From: Shinella yambaruensis
Lineage (GTDB): Bacteria > Pseudomonadota > Alphaproteobacteria > Rhizobiales > Rhizobiaceae
Direction: 5' to 3'
Assembly (NCBI RefSeq): GCF_022899355.1
Contig: NZ_JALJCK010000011.1
Coordinates: 62,001 to 126,000 of the forward strand
Length of the DNA: 64,000 nt
Under the pieces are notes generated by a model. That model was given only the letters and a program-made list of their open reading frames with translations. It was not told the DNA's origin and ran no database searches. A program made the position numbers and the translations under genes. Positions 54,745-63,616 of this stretch are shown one piece after another; the first letter of the stretch is position 1; each line of letters opens with the position of its first letter.

Positions 54745-55788
54745 ATGCGCATCGTCCTGAAATCCCTGATATCCGCCGCCATGGCCGGCATGCTGCTTGC
54801 GGCCGGCCCGTCCGCCGCCGCCGAGGTGGAGACCGACACGCTGTCCATCAGTATCGGCCCGGACCTGCCGTTCCTCGTCCATATCGTTGCCAAGGAGAAG
54901 GGCTGGTTCGACGAGGCCGGCTTCAAGAATGTCGAGTTCAAGACCTTCGCCTCCGGCAATCTCGCCGGCGAGGCGCTGCTCGCCGACGAGATCCAGCTCT
55001 GGACGCCCGGCAACCTGCCGCCGGTCTCGATGGCGCATAACGGCGTGCCCGTGGTGATCCTCGGCACCAATGCCGTCAGCCACGGGCTGGAGAAGATCGT
55101 GGTGCGCCAGGATGCCGGTGTCGAGACCCCGGAAGACCTCGCCAAGGTGAAGCTCGGCCTCTTGGTCTCCTCCACCTCCGGCGCGCTGCTCGCCAATGTC
55201 GCGAAACACTACGGCCTCGACGCCACGAAGCTCCAGACGGTGAACCTTGCGCCGCCGGAGGCGATGGCCGCCATGGCCAACAACGAGATCCAGGGCATCG
55301 TCTTCTGGGAGCCCTTCCCCTATCGCGCCGTGCAGGAGCAGGGCGCCAAGATCGTGCATACGGGCACGAAGAGCTTCTTCGCCAAGAACAATGGCGAGGA
55401 CGTCGCCGTCTCCAACAACCGCACCGTCTGGGTCGCCTCGCAGGACTGGGTGCGCGCCCATCCCGTCGCGACGGAGGCGCTGGTGAATGTGCTCGCCAAG
55501 GCGCAGGCCTATGTGGCCGATCCCGCCAACAAGGACGAGGTCCTGAAGATCTTCTCCGACTTCCAGAAGCAGCCGGTGGAGATGAATGCCGCGCTCCTCG
55601 GCGATTACACGTTCACGCCGGATGTCGACCAGTCCTATGTCGAGGACATGGCGGCGATCGTCGATTACCTCAAGGCGACGAACCGCATTCCGGGCGAGGC
55701 GAAGGACGTGCTCACCTATACCTATACAGCCCCGCTGAAGGCGGTGGATGCCGCGGCCGTGTCGGTCGAGGGCCAGTGGGCGCCCTGA
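54745..55788 (+). CDS. NitT/TauT-family ABC transporter binding protein (SsuA/NMT1-like)
   Basis: A 347-residue periplasmic binding protein. Signal peptide MRIVLKSLISAAMAGMLLAA precedes cleavage near SAAA/EVE. GPDLPFLVHIVAKEKGWFDEAGFKNVEFKTFASGNLAGEALLADEIQLW is the class-typical start, where a ligand-binding cleft residue set lies. AKVKLGLLVSSTSGALLANVAKHYGLD is also conserved. Such proteins bind sulfonates, taurine, pyrimidine precursors or polyamines. The sugar enzymes downstream suggest another, possibly glycosidic, ligand here. Confidence 0.88.
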   Translation: MRIVLKSLISAAMAGMLLAAGPSAAAEVETDTLSISIGPDLPFLVHIVAKEKGWFDEAGFKNVEFKTFASGNLAGEALLADEIQLWTPGNLPPVSMAHNGVPVVILGTNAVSHGLEKIVVRQDAGVETPEDLAKVKLGLLVSSTSGALLANVAKHYGLDATKLQTVNLAPPEAMAAMANNEIQGIVFWEPFPYRAVQEQGAKIVHTGTKSFFAKNNGEDVAVSNNRTVWVASQDWVRAHPVATEALVNVLAKAQAYVADPANKDEVLKIFSDFQKQPVEMNAALLGDYTFTPDVDQSYVEDMAAIVDYLKATNRIPGEAKDVLTYTYTAPLKAVDAAAVSVEGQWAP

Positions 55789-55803
55789 TGCCCTGAAGAA
55801 ACC

Positions 55804-55827
55804 GGGCGCCTGCCGCGGCGGGCGCCC
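55804..55827 (+). other. GC-rich hairpin after the NitT/TauT binding-protein gene
   Basis: GGGCGCC (55804-55810) and GGCGCCC (55821-55827) pair exactly, with additional GC-rich pairing possible in the loop, 16 bases after the binding-protein stop. As at 2097 and 12311 it separates a binding-protein gene from the next genes, but the following genes are on the same strand and probably still transcribed. Confidence 0.45.
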
Positions 55828-55854
55828 CCTTGCCATCAAAGCGGATTGATCACC

Positions 55855-56922
55855 ATGTCCCGTTCGGCTGCCGACCGGATCGCCGTTGCCGTCATCGGCG
55901 CCGGCTTCATCGCCGATTACCATATCGATGGCCTTCGCGCCGCCGGCGGGGCGGATGTCGCCGCGCTGGTCGGCCGGCGGGCGGAGGCGACGCGGGCGCG
56001 GGCCACGGCGCTCGGCATCGGCCGGGCCGAGACCGACTATCGCTGCGTGCTCGACGACAGCGCCATCGACGCCGTGGTCATCGCAACGCCCGACGATACG
56101 CATGAGCGTATCGCCATCGACGCGCTGGAGGCGGGAAAGTCCGTTTTGCTGCAAAAGCCAATGGCGCTGGACAGCGCCCAGTGCCGCGCCATCCTCGCCG
56201 CGGATGAACGGGCGGGGCGGCGCCTCACCGTCAGTTTCATGCACCGCTATTTCCCGGAGGTGCGCTGGCTGCGCAATCAGATCGCGGCCGGAGCGCTCGG
56301 GGCGATCCATTCGGTGCGCCTTCGCAACGCGACGCCCGGGGCGGACTGGAACGACTGGTTCTTCAAGCCCGGCAACGTTTCGGGCGGCGTCGTCATGCAG
56401 CTCGGCGTGCACGGCATCGATCTCGTGCAGCACCTCCTTGGCCCGATTGAAACCGTCGCCGCCGACATGATGACGGCCAAGCCGGAGCGCCGCCTTGCCG
56501 ATGGGCGAACGGTGCGGACGGAGCTGGAGGACAATGTGCTCGCCACCTACCGGCTGGCTGGCGGCGCGCGGGTGAGCCACGAGATGAGCTATACCGAGCT
56601 TGCCGGATGCGACCGGTTCCGCCTGGAACTCTATGCGGAGCGCGGCACCGTCTGGCTGCGCACGGAGCGCGGCGCGGCGACCATCCACGCGCCGTCCGTC
56701 ACCGGCGCGGCGGGCTGGGTGACGCCCGACCTGCCGGAGGAGCCGCTCGGCGCGGCCCATCATCGCCACTGGCTGTCCGTCGTGCGCGGCGAAGCGCCGG
56801 CCGACGATACGGCCGCCGCCGGGCTGCGCTCGGTCGAGGTGGCCGAAACGCTTTATGCAGCAGCGCGGTCCGGCACGCGGATGCCGGTCGGCGGGCAAGG
56901 GGAGAAGGCCGGATGCGCCTGA
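55855..56922 (+). CDS. Gfo/Idh/MocA-family oxidoreductase (first)
   Basis: A 355-residue NAD(P)-dependent dehydrogenase. The nucleotide fold is VAVIGAGFIADYHIDGLRAAGGADVAALVGRR, and LLQKPMALD is the KP motif with Gln replacing the usual Glu. The C-terminal domain has GGVVMQLGVHGIDLVQHLLGPIE. The ATG at 55855 is chosen over an in-frame TTG at 55846. It overlaps the next oxidoreductase gene by ten bases. Such enzymes oxidise or reduce sugars, inositols or sugar derivatives. Confidence 0.87.
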   Translation: MSRSAADRIAVAVIGAGFIADYHIDGLRAAGGADVAALVGRRAEATRARATALGIGRAETDYRCVLDDSAIDAVVIATPDDTHERIAIDALEAGKSVLLQKPMALDSAQCRAILAADERAGRRLTVSFMHRYFPEVRWLRNQIAAGALGAIHSVRLRNATPGADWNDWFFKPGNVSGGVVMQLGVHGIDLVQHLLGPIETVAADMMTAKPERRLADGRTVRTELEDNVLATYRLAGGARVSHEMSYTELAGCDRFRLELYAERGTVWLRTERGAATIHAPSVTGAAGWVTPDLPEEPLGAAHHRHWLSVVRGEAPADDTAAAGLRSVEVAETLYAAARSGTRMPVGGQGEKAGCA

Positions 56923-57938
56923 AGATCGCGATACTCGGCGTCGAGCACTACCACGCCAATTTCTGGACCCGCGCCTTTCTGGAGCGGCCCGAGGTGCAGG
57001 TCGTCGGCGTCTGGGATGCGTCCGGAGCCGCGGCGGCGGATTTTGCCGCCCGCCATGGCCTCGATGTGGCGCCCGATCTCTCGGGTCTCATCCGCAAGAG
57101 CCACGCGGTCGCCATCTGCTCGGCGACGAGCGATCATCTGGCGCTGGTGGAGGCGGCGGCCGCCGCCGGCCGGCCGGTGCTCTGCGAAAAGCCGCTCGGT
57201 ATCGACCGCGCCCAGTGCGATGCCATCGCCGATGTGGTGGCGCGCACCGGCATCCGCTTCATGCAGAGCTTCCCGAAGCGTTTCGACCCCGCCAACCACG
57301 AGATCGCGCGTCTCCTGAAGGAAAAGGCGCTCGGCCGCGTGACGCTGTGCCGTGTGCGGCACGGCCACAGCCATGGCCTGACGGAGGCCTTCCGCTCCGC
57401 CTGGTTCGTCGATCCGGCGCGCTCGGGCGGCGGCACGCTGCTCGACGAGGGCGTGCACGCCGCCGATTTTCTGCGCTGGATGTTCGGCGAGCCGCAAACC
57501 GCCTATGCCACGCTCTCCTCCACGCTCGGCCTGCCGGTGGAGGACACCGCGGTCGCCACCTTCCGCTATGCGGACGGCATGATCGCCGAGGTGACGACGA
57601 GCTGGTGCTTTGCCGGCGCGGACACGTCCATCGAGATCTACGGGACGGAGGGCTCGATCCTGCTTTCCGGCGTGGACATTGCCTCGCGCCCGGCGCGCGA
57701 GACGGATTTTTTACGCGTCTTCCGGCGCGGCGAGGAGGGGGGATGGTCCGCCCTGCCGGTCGTGCCCGCGTTCAAGACGGGGGTGTTTCACGAACATGTC
57801 GCCTGGGCCTTCGTCGATGCGCTGAAGAACGGCGGCCCGATGCCGGTCACGATCGAGGATGGCCGCAGGGCGTTCGCGATGATCGATGCAGCCTATCGGG
57901 CCGCCGCCGCCGGTGCCGCCCAGCCGATTGCGCGATAG
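56913..57938 (+). CDS. Gfo/Idh/MocA-family oxidoreductase (second)
   Basis: A 341-residue homologue of the preceding gene. The fold opens LKIAILGVEHYHANFWTRAFL (a non-canonical glycine pattern, GVEHYH, instead of GxGxxG), the KP motif is CEKPLGID, and GGGTLLDEGVHAADFLRWMFG is the substrate domain. The change in the dinucleotide-binding loop may alter cofactor preference or signal a non-redox role. The ATG at 56913 gives the family-like start. Confidence 0.85.
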   Translation: MRLKIAILGVEHYHANFWTRAFLERPEVQVVGVWDASGAAAADFAARHGLDVAPDLSGLIRKSHAVAICSATSDHLALVEAAAAAGRPVLCEKPLGIDRAQCDAIADVVARTGIRFMQSFPKRFDPANHEIARLLKEKALGRVTLCRVRHGHSHGLTEAFRSAWFVDPARSGGGTLLDEGVHAADFLRWMFGEPQTAYATLSSTLGLPVEDTAVATFRYADGMIAEVTTSWCFAGADTSIEIYGTEGSILLSGVDIASRPARETDFLRVFRRGEEGGWSALPVVPAFKTGVFHEHVAWAFVDALKNGGPMPVTIEDGRRAFAMIDAAYRAAAAGAAQPIAR

Positions 57939-57948
57939 GCGGATTTCC

Positions 57949-58914
57949 ATGCTTGCACTGGCCTGCGATATCGGTGGAACCAATACCCGCCTCGGCCTTG
58001 TCCGCGACGGTATCCTGCTCTCCGGGAGCACGGGCAGCTATTCCAATGACGATTTCGAGGATTTCTATGCCGTAGCCGCGACGTTCCTGCACGAGCGCGA
58101 CACGCAGCGTGTCGACAGCGTCTGCATCGCCCTTGCGGCCGTGGCGACAGCCGAAGGCGCCACGCTGACGAACCGGGACTGGACCATCGCCCGCGACCGC
58201 GTGGCGGCGGCCTCCGGTGCGGGCAGGGTCGATTTCATCAACGATTTCGAGGCGCTCGGCTATGCGATGGGGCAGGTGGAAAAGCTCAAGTCGCAATGCC
58301 TGACGCCGGGCAGGGCGCATGGCCGGCCGGGGCCGCGGCTGGTGCTCGGTGCGGGCACGGGCTTCAACGCCTCGGCCTGGTGTCCCTCCCGCTTCGGCGC
58401 GGCGCCCCATGTCGTGGCGGCGGAATGCGGGCACATGACGCTGCCGCTCGCCGGCGAGGCGGAATTCTCGTTGCAGGGCGCGCTTTCGGCTGGGCGCGGA
58501 CGGGCGTCGGTGGAGCGCGCCCTGTCGGGCCGCGGCCTCTTCGAGATCTATCAATGGCAATGCGCCAAGGCCGGCCGGGTGCCCAGCGTTGCGACGGCTG
58601 CGGACGTGTCGCGTCTTGCGGTCACGCGGGCGGACAGGGATTGCGAGCAGGCCGGGCACATGTTCATGCGCCTGCTCGGGCGGGTGTGCGGCGATCTGGC
58701 GCTCGCCTATCTGCCCTTTTCCGGCGTCTACCTTTCCGGCGGTGTCTCGCGCGCCTTTGCGCGTTCCCTCTCCAAGGACCCCACGTTCCTTGACGCCTTC
58801 CGCGCCAAAGGCCGCCAGGCAGATTTCATGGAAAGCTTTCCCGTCCACCTGCTTCTCGATGATCGCACGGCGCTTCACGGATGCGCGGAATGGTTGCGCC
58901 TTTCGGCAGCTTGA
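57949..58914 (+). CDS. Glucokinase-family sugar kinase
   Basis: A 321-residue ROK/hexokinase-fold kinase of the bacterial glucokinase (Glk) family. The phosphate-1 motif is ALACDIGGTNTRLGLV, the catalytic Asp lies in VDFINDFEALGYA, ATP-site glycines are in VLGAGTGFNAS, and ECGHMTLPL is the conserved sugar-binding Glu/His segment. It starts ten bases after the oxidoreductase gene. It would phosphorylate a hexose released or formed by the preceding steps. Whether that is glucose is unknown. Confidence 0.87.
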   Translation: MLALACDIGGTNTRLGLVRDGILLSGSTGSYSNDDFEDFYAVAATFLHERDTQRVDSVCIALAAVATAEGATLTNRDWTIARDRVAAASGAGRVDFINDFEALGYAMGQVEKLKSQCLTPGRAHGRPGPRLVLGAGTGFNASAWCPSRFGAAPHVVAAECGHMTLPLAGEAEFSLQGALSAGRGRASVERALSGRGLFEIYQWQCAKAGRVPSVATAADVSRLAVTRADRDCEQAGHMFMRLLGRVCGDLALAYLPFSGVYLSGGVSRAFARSLSKDPTFLDAFRAKGRQADFMESFPVHLLLDDRTALHGCAEWLRLSAA

Positions 58915-58979
58915 TGCCGGTGATGCCAGGTCGTGTTCGTTAGCAAAGGCTTTCATATTGCTCGGCAATCGTCGTTCCG

Positions 58980-59010
58980 GCCGCTCCCGCAGGAGTGGCG
59001 TCGCTGTTTT
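58980..59010 (+). terminator. Candidate terminator after the kinase gene
   Basis: GCCGCTCC (58980-58987) and GGAGTGGC (58992-58999) pair (one wobble) around loop CGCA, with TTTT at 59007-59010 shortly after. It begins 65 bases past the kinase stop and separates this operon from the peptide-importer genes. Confidence 0.45.
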
Positions 59011-59082
59011 CTGCTGTATGGCCCCGAAGGGGGATTGTCTTTGCCGTCGATATCGTGATTGAATTTTAGGAATGGCATTCGG

Positions 59083-59096
59083 TGCACGCGTGTGCA
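59083..59096. promoter_or_regulatory. Inverted repeat upstream of the peptide importer operon
   Basis: TGCAC-GCGT-GTGCA (59083-59096) is nested inside TTCGGT (59078-59083) and ACCGAA (59103-59108), a dyad around the same region 40 bases before the binding-protein start. It may be an operator or a leader hairpin. No convincing -35/-10 pair is seen. Confidence 0.4.
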
Positions 59097-59136
59097 TCGG
59101 ATACCGAAGGAAAATCGTGCAAAACGGGGAACTGGA

Positions 59137-60786
59137 ATGAACAGGGAAACCATCACCGTACGCGTTCGTCCGCTGCTGGCCGGCGCGGCCTTCTCTTTGT
59201 TGCTTGCATCCGGCGGCATGGCGCCGGCCTTTGCCGAGACGCCGGCCGACACGCTGGTGCAGGCCTGGGCGATCGACGACACGATCACGCTCGACCCGGC
59301 CGAATCCTTCGAGCTGAGCCCGGCCGAATTCCTCGGCAACGGCTACGACATGCTGGTGCGTCTCGATATCGACGACACGACCAAGGTCAAGGGCGGCATC
59401 GCCGAGAGCTGGGAAGTGTCCGAGGACGGCCTGACCTATACGTTCAAGCTGAAGCCGGGCATCAAGTTCGCCTCCGGCAACCCCGTTACCGCCGAGGACG
59501 TCGCCTGGTCCTTCGAGCGCGTCGTCAAGCTCGACAAGAGCCCGGCCTTCATCCTCACCCAGTTCGGCCTTAACGGCGACAATGTCACCGAAAAGGCCAA
59601 GGCCGTGGACGAGGGCACGTTCGTCTTCACCGTCGACAAGGCCTATGCGCCGAGCTTCGTGCTCAACTGCCTTACCGCGACCGTGGGCGCCGTGCTCGAC
59701 AAGAAGCTCGTCATGGAGCACGCCGAAGCCAGGACGCCGAGCGACGAATACAAGTACGACACGGATTTCGGCTATGGGTGGATGAAAACCAACTATGCCG
59801 GCTCCGGCCCGTTCAAGATCCGCGACTGGCGCGCCAACGAAATCCTCGTGATGGAGCGCAACGACAACTATTACGGCGAGAAGCCGGCGCTCACCCGCGT
59901 CATCTACCGCCATGTCAAGGAAAGCGCGACGCAGCGCCTGATGCTCGAGGCCGGCGACATTGACGTCGCGCGCAATCTTGAGCCGGGTGATTTCGAGGCG
60001 GTTTCCAAGAACGCCGATCTCGCCACCACCAGCGCGGCGAAGGGCACGGTCTATTACATCAGCCTCAACCAGAAGAACGAGAACCTTGCCAAGCCGGAAG
60101 TGCGCGAGGCGCTCAAATATCTCGTCGACTACGACGCGATCGGCGCCACGCTGATCAAGGGCATCGGCGAGATTCGCCAGACCTACCAGGCCAAGGGCGT
60201 GCTCGGCGCGCTCGATGCAAGCCCCTATACGTTCGACGTTGCCAAGGCGAAGGAGCTGCTGGAAAAGGCGGGCCTGAAGGACGGCTTCTCCGTCACCTTC
60301 GACGTGCGCAACACGCAGCCCGTGACCGGGATTGCCGAATCCTTCCAGCAGACCGCCGGCCAGGCCGGCGTAAAGGTCGAGATCATTCCCGGCGATGGTA
60401 AGCAGACGCTGACCAAGTACCGCGCCCGCAACCACGATATGTATATCGGCCAGTGGGGCATGGACTACTGGGATCCGAACTCGAACGCGGAAGCCTTCAC
60501 CTCGAACCCCGACAATGGCGACGAGGCCTCGGTCAAGACCCTGGCCTGGCGCAACGCCTGGGACATTCCCGAGCTGACGGGAGAGGTGAAAGCGGCGCTT
60601 CTGGAGCGTGACAACGACAAGCGCGCCGAGATGTACAAGAAGCTGCAGCAGCAGGCGCTGGACACGAGCCCCTTCGTCATGATCTTCCAACAGACCGAAG
60701 TGGCCGGCATGCGCGGCAACGTCAAGAACTACAAGCTCGGACCGAACTTCGATACGAACTTCCTTGCGCCTGTGACCAAGGACTAA
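59137..60786 (+). CDS. Peptide/solute ABC transporter binding protein (DppA/OppA family)
   Basis: A 549-residue SBP_bac_5 protein. Signal peptide MNRETITVRVRPLLAGAAFS... ends near PAFA before ETPADTLVQAWAIDDTITLDPAESFELSPAEFLGNGYDMLVR. The segment LTYTFKLKPGIKFASGNPVTAEDVAWSFERV is the class signature. The frame extends upstream to 59059, but the ATG at 59137 follows GGGGAACTGG. Family ligands include peptides, opines, nickel and glycosides. The first gene of the Dpp-type operon, it delivers ligand to the permeases that follow. Confidence 0.9.
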   Translation: MNRETITVRVRPLLAGAAFSLLLASGGMAPAFAETPADTLVQAWAIDDTITLDPAESFELSPAEFLGNGYDMLVRLDIDDTTKVKGGIAESWEVSEDGLTYTFKLKPGIKFASGNPVTAEDVAWSFERVVKLDKSPAFILTQFGLNGDNVTEKAKAVDEGTFVFTVDKAYAPSFVLNCLTATVGAVLDKKLVMEHAEARTPSDEYKYDTDFGYGWMKTNYAGSGPFKIRDWRANEILVMERNDNYYGEKPALTRVIYRHVKESATQRLMLEAGDIDVARNLEPGDFEAVSKNADLATTSAAKGTVYYISLNQKNENLAKPEVREALKYLVDYDAIGATLIKGIGEIRQTYQAKGVLGALDASPYTFDVAKAKELLEKAGLKDGFSVTFDVRNTQPVTGIAESFQQTAGQAGVKVEIIPGDGKQTLTKYRARNHDMYIGQWGMDYWDPNSNAEAFTSNPDNGDEASVKTLAWRNAWDIPELTGEVKAALLERDNDKRAEMYKKLQQQALDTSPFVMIFQQTEVAGMRGNVKNYKLGPNFDTNFLAPVTKD

Positions 60787-60804
60787 GTCTGAAGGACCGG
60801 TCCC

Positions 60805-61872
60805 TTGAGCCCTGCTGAAAGACGGATGCCGGCAAGGCGCGCCAACAGGCGCGCCTTCGCGACCCTCAAAGCGATCGCCGGCTTCGTCGTGGTCGTCGCC
60901 ACCACTTATCTCGGTCTTCTCGCCGTGACCTTCTTCATCGGCCGCGTCGTGCCGATCGATCCGGTTCTGGCGATCGTCGGCGACCGCGCGCCGTCCCATG
61001 TCGTCGAGCGCGTGCGGCAGGAAATGGGCTTCAACCTGCCCTATTACCAGCAGTTCTTCCTCTATGTGAAAGGCGTGCTGCAGGGCGATTTCGGCACATC
61101 GGTGCTCACCACCAATCCGGTGATGACCGATATCCGCCGCGTCTTTCCGGCGACCATGGAGCTTGCCACCGTCGGCACGGTCATCGGCGCCGCCTTCGGC
61201 ATCCCGCTCGGGGTGCTCGCGGCCGTCCGGCGCGGCAGCCTTGCCGACCAGATCGTGCGCATCGTCGGCCTCGTCGGCTATTCGGTGCCGATCTTCTGGC
61301 TCGGCCTCCTCGCCCTCCTCGTGTTCTATGCCCGCCTCGGCTGGACCTCCGGTCCCGGCCGCATGGACGTGGTGTTCGAATATACCTTCACGCCGATCAC
61401 CGGCTTCTTCCTGCTCGACGCGATCCTCAATCGTGACTGGGCGGCCTTCCGCGACATCGTCTCGCATATCGTGCTGCCGGGCTCGCTGCTCGGCTATTTC
61501 TCGCTCGCCTATATCAGCCGCATGACGCGGTCCTTCATGCTGAACGAGCTCAGCCAGGAATATATCGTCGCGGCGCGCGCCAAGGGCCTGTCGGAAACCC
61601 GCATCATCTGGGGCCATGCGCTGCGCAATGCCGCCGTTCCGCTCGTCACGGTGATCGCGCTCTCCTATGCCGGCCTGCTGGAAGGCTCGGTGCTGACGGA
61701 GACCGTCTTTGCCTGGCCGGGCCTCGGCCTCTACATCACCAATTCGCTGCAGAATGCCGACATGAACGCGGTTCTCGGCGGCACCATCGTCATCGGTTCC
61801 GTCTTCATCGCCATCAACCTGTTATCCGACGTGCTTTACCGCATGCTCGACCCGCGGACGAGGACACGATGA
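60805..61872 (+). CDS. Peptide ABC transporter permease (DppB-like)
   Basis: A 355-residue (from a TTG start) BPD_transp_1 permease. The TTG at 60805 follows AAGGAC at good spacing, and an ATG at 60826 is an alternative start giving 348 residues. First membrane segment: LKAIAGFVVVVATTYLGLLAVTFFIG. The EAA-like loop is EYIVAARAKGLSETRIIWGHALRNAAVPLVTV. It overlaps the next permease gene by four bases. Confidence 0.9.
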   Translation: MSPAERRMPARRANRRAFATLKAIAGFVVVVATTYLGLLAVTFFIGRVVPIDPVLAIVGDRAPSHVVERVRQEMGFNLPYYQQFFLYVKGVLQGDFGTSVLTTNPVMTDIRRVFPATMELATVGTVIGAAFGIPLGVLAAVRRGSLADQIVRIVGLVGYSVPIFWLGLLALLVFYARLGWTSGPGRMDVVFEYTFTPITGFFLLDAILNRDWAAFRDIVSHIVLPGSLLGYFSLAYISRMTRSFMLNELSQEYIVAARAKGLSETRIIWGHALRNAAVPLVTVIALSYAGLLEGSVLTETVFAWPGLGLYITNSLQNADMNAVLGGTIVIGSVFIAINLLSDVLYRMLDPRTRTR

Positions 61873-62786
61873 GCGAAACCGCCATGACCCGCCGCGAATG
61901 GCTCCTGACCGACCGGCCGCAATCGCGCCTGCAGGCCCGGCTCGGCCGCGCCTATGTCACCTGGCGGCGGTTTGCCGCCAACCGGCTCGCCGTCATCGGC
62001 ATGCTGATCATCCTCGGGCTGATCGTGCTCGCGATCTTCGCGCCGCTGCTGGCGCCGTACTCGCCCTATGTCGGCGATCTCGCCAAATCCCGCCTGCTGC
62101 CGCCGGACGCTGCCCATTGGCTCGGCACGGACGACCAGGGCCGCGACATCCTCTCGCGCCTCATCTACGGCTCGCGCCTGACGCTCCAGGTCGTGGTGCT
62201 GGTCGCCATCATCGCCGCGCCGCTCGGCCTTCTGGTCGGCACGGTCGCCGGTTATGCCGGCGGCTGGGTGGATGCGGTGCTGATGCGTATCACCGACATC
62301 TTCCTCGCCTTCCCGAAGCTCGTTCTGGCGCTCGCCTTCGTCGCGGCGCTCGGGCCCGGCATCGGCAATGCCATCATCGCCATCGCCATCACCTCCTGGC
62401 CGCCCTATGCGCGCATTGCCCGCGCCGAGACGCTGACAGTGCGCAATTCCGACTATATCTCGGCCGTGCGGCTGATGGGCGCCTCGCCCTGGCGCATCGT
62501 GCTGCGCCATATCATGCCGCTCTGCATCTCCTCGCTCATCGTGCGCGTGACGCTCGACATGGCGGGCATCATCCTCACAGCGGCAGGCCTCGGCTTCCTC
62601 GGCCTCGGCGCGCAGCCGCCGCTGCCGGAATGGGGCGCAATGATCGCCTCCGGCCGCCGCTTCATCCTCGACCAGTGGTGGGTGGCCGCCATGCCGGGTT
62701 TCGCCATCCTCGTCGTCAGCCTCGGCTTCAACCTTCTGGGCGACGGCCTGCGCGATGCGCTGGATCCGCGCGGGAGCAGCCAATGA
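61869..62786 (+). CDS. Peptide ABC transporter permease (DppC-like)
   Basis: A 305-residue permease with the OppC_N-type opening (ARLGRAYVTWRRFAANRLAVIGMLIILGLIVLAIFAPLLAPYSPY) and LGTDDQGRDILSRLIYGSRLTLQVV. The EAA loop is DYISAVRLMGASPWRIVLRHIMPLC. Coupled by overlapping codons to both neighbouring genes. Confidence 0.92.
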   Translation: MSETAMTRREWLLTDRPQSRLQARLGRAYVTWRRFAANRLAVIGMLIILGLIVLAIFAPLLAPYSPYVGDLAKSRLLPPDAAHWLGTDDQGRDILSRLIYGSRLTLQVVVLVAIIAAPLGLLVGTVAGYAGGWVDAVLMRITDIFLAFPKLVLALAFVAALGPGIGNAIIAIAITSWPPYARIARAETLTVRNSDYISAVRLMGASPWRIVLRHIMPLCISSLIVRVTLDMAGIILTAAGLGFLGLGAQPPLPEWGAMIASGRRFILDQWWVAAMPGFAILVVSLGFNLLGDGLRDALDPRGSSQ

Positions 62787-63616
62787 GCACGCTTCTCGAC
62801 GTCAGGGACCTGCGTGTCTCCTTCCCCACCCGCACCGGCATGGTGGAGGCGGTGCGCGGCGTTTCCTTCACCCTCGGCCGCGAGCGGCTGGGCATCGTCG
62901 GCGAAAGCGGCTCGGGCAAGTCGCAGACCGGCCGCGCCATCATGGGTCTGACGCCGGAGCATGGCCGCATCTCGGCGGAGAAGCTGGAGTTCAACGGCAT
63001 CGACCTCACCAAGGCGTCGAAGGCCGAGCGGCGCGCGCTGCGCGGCAAGCGCATCGCCATGATCCTGCAGGACCCGAAATATTCGCTCAACCCGGTCATG
63101 AGCATCGGCCGCCAGATCATCGAGACGCTGCGCACGCACGAGCCGGTCGGCAGGGCGGAGGCGCGCAGGCGGGCGCTCGACATGCTGGCCGCCGTGCAGA
63201 TCCGCGACCCGGAGCGCGTCTTCGACCTCTATCCGCACGAGGTCTCGGGCGGCATGGGCCAGCGCGCCATGATCGCCATGATGCTGGTGGCCGGCCCGGA
63301 ACTTTTGATCGCCGACGAGCCGACCTCGGCGCTCGACGTGACCGTGCAACTCGACGTGCTCGGCATCCTCCATCGGCTGGTGGCCGACCGCGGCATGGGG
63401 CTGATCTTCATCTCGCACGACCTCAGGCTCGTGTCGTCCTTCTGCGACCGGGTCATCGTCATGTATGCCGGGCGCATCGTCGAGGAACTGCCGGCCTCCC
63501 GGCTTTCCGAGGCCGAGCATCCCTATACGCGGGGCCTGCTCAACTGCATGCCGAAGATCGGGGTCGACCGGCATCCCCTGCCCGTCCTCGACCGCAAGCC
63601 GGAGTGGGCGCTATGA
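62783..63616 (+). CDS. Peptide ABC transporter ATP-binding protein (DppD-like)
   Basis: A 277-residue ATPase with Walker A GESGSGKSQT (Gln where Ser/Thr-Thr is usual after GKS), Q-loop MILQDPKYSLNPVMSIGRQI, signature VSGGMGQRAMIAMMLV and Walker B LLIADEPTSALDVTVQ. The C-terminal end EHPYTRGLLNCMPKIG is typical of the oligopeptide ABC C-terminal region. It is shorter than typical DppD proteins (about 320-330), lacking part of the C-terminal extension. It overlaps both neighbours. Confidence 0.9.
   Translation: MSTLLDVRDLRVSFPTRTGMVEAVRGVSFTLGRERLGIVGESGSGKSQTGRAIMGLTPEHGRISAEKLEFNGIDLTKASKAERRALRGKRIAMILQDPKYSLNPVMSIGRQIIETLRTHEPVGRAEARRRALDMLAAVQIRDPERVFDLYPHEVSGGMGQRAMIAMMLVAGPELLIADEPTSALDVTVQLDVLGILHRLVADRGMGLIFISHDLRLVSSFCDRVIVMYAGRIVEELPASRLSEAEHPYTRGLLNCMPKIGVDRHPLPVLDRKPEWAL

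Noticed and set aside
52342-55788. Calling the NitT/TauT importer a taurine or alkanesulfonate transporter
   Set aside because: No sulfonate monooxygenase or taurine dioxygenase is present, and the operon continues with sugar oxidoreductases and a kinase. Family membership alone does not fix the ligand.
57847-61617. A 1256-codon open frame on the minus strand
   Set aside because: It runs antisense to the kinase, binding-protein and permease genes, which have clear domains and signals. Its composition is His/Arg/Asp-rich without motifs.
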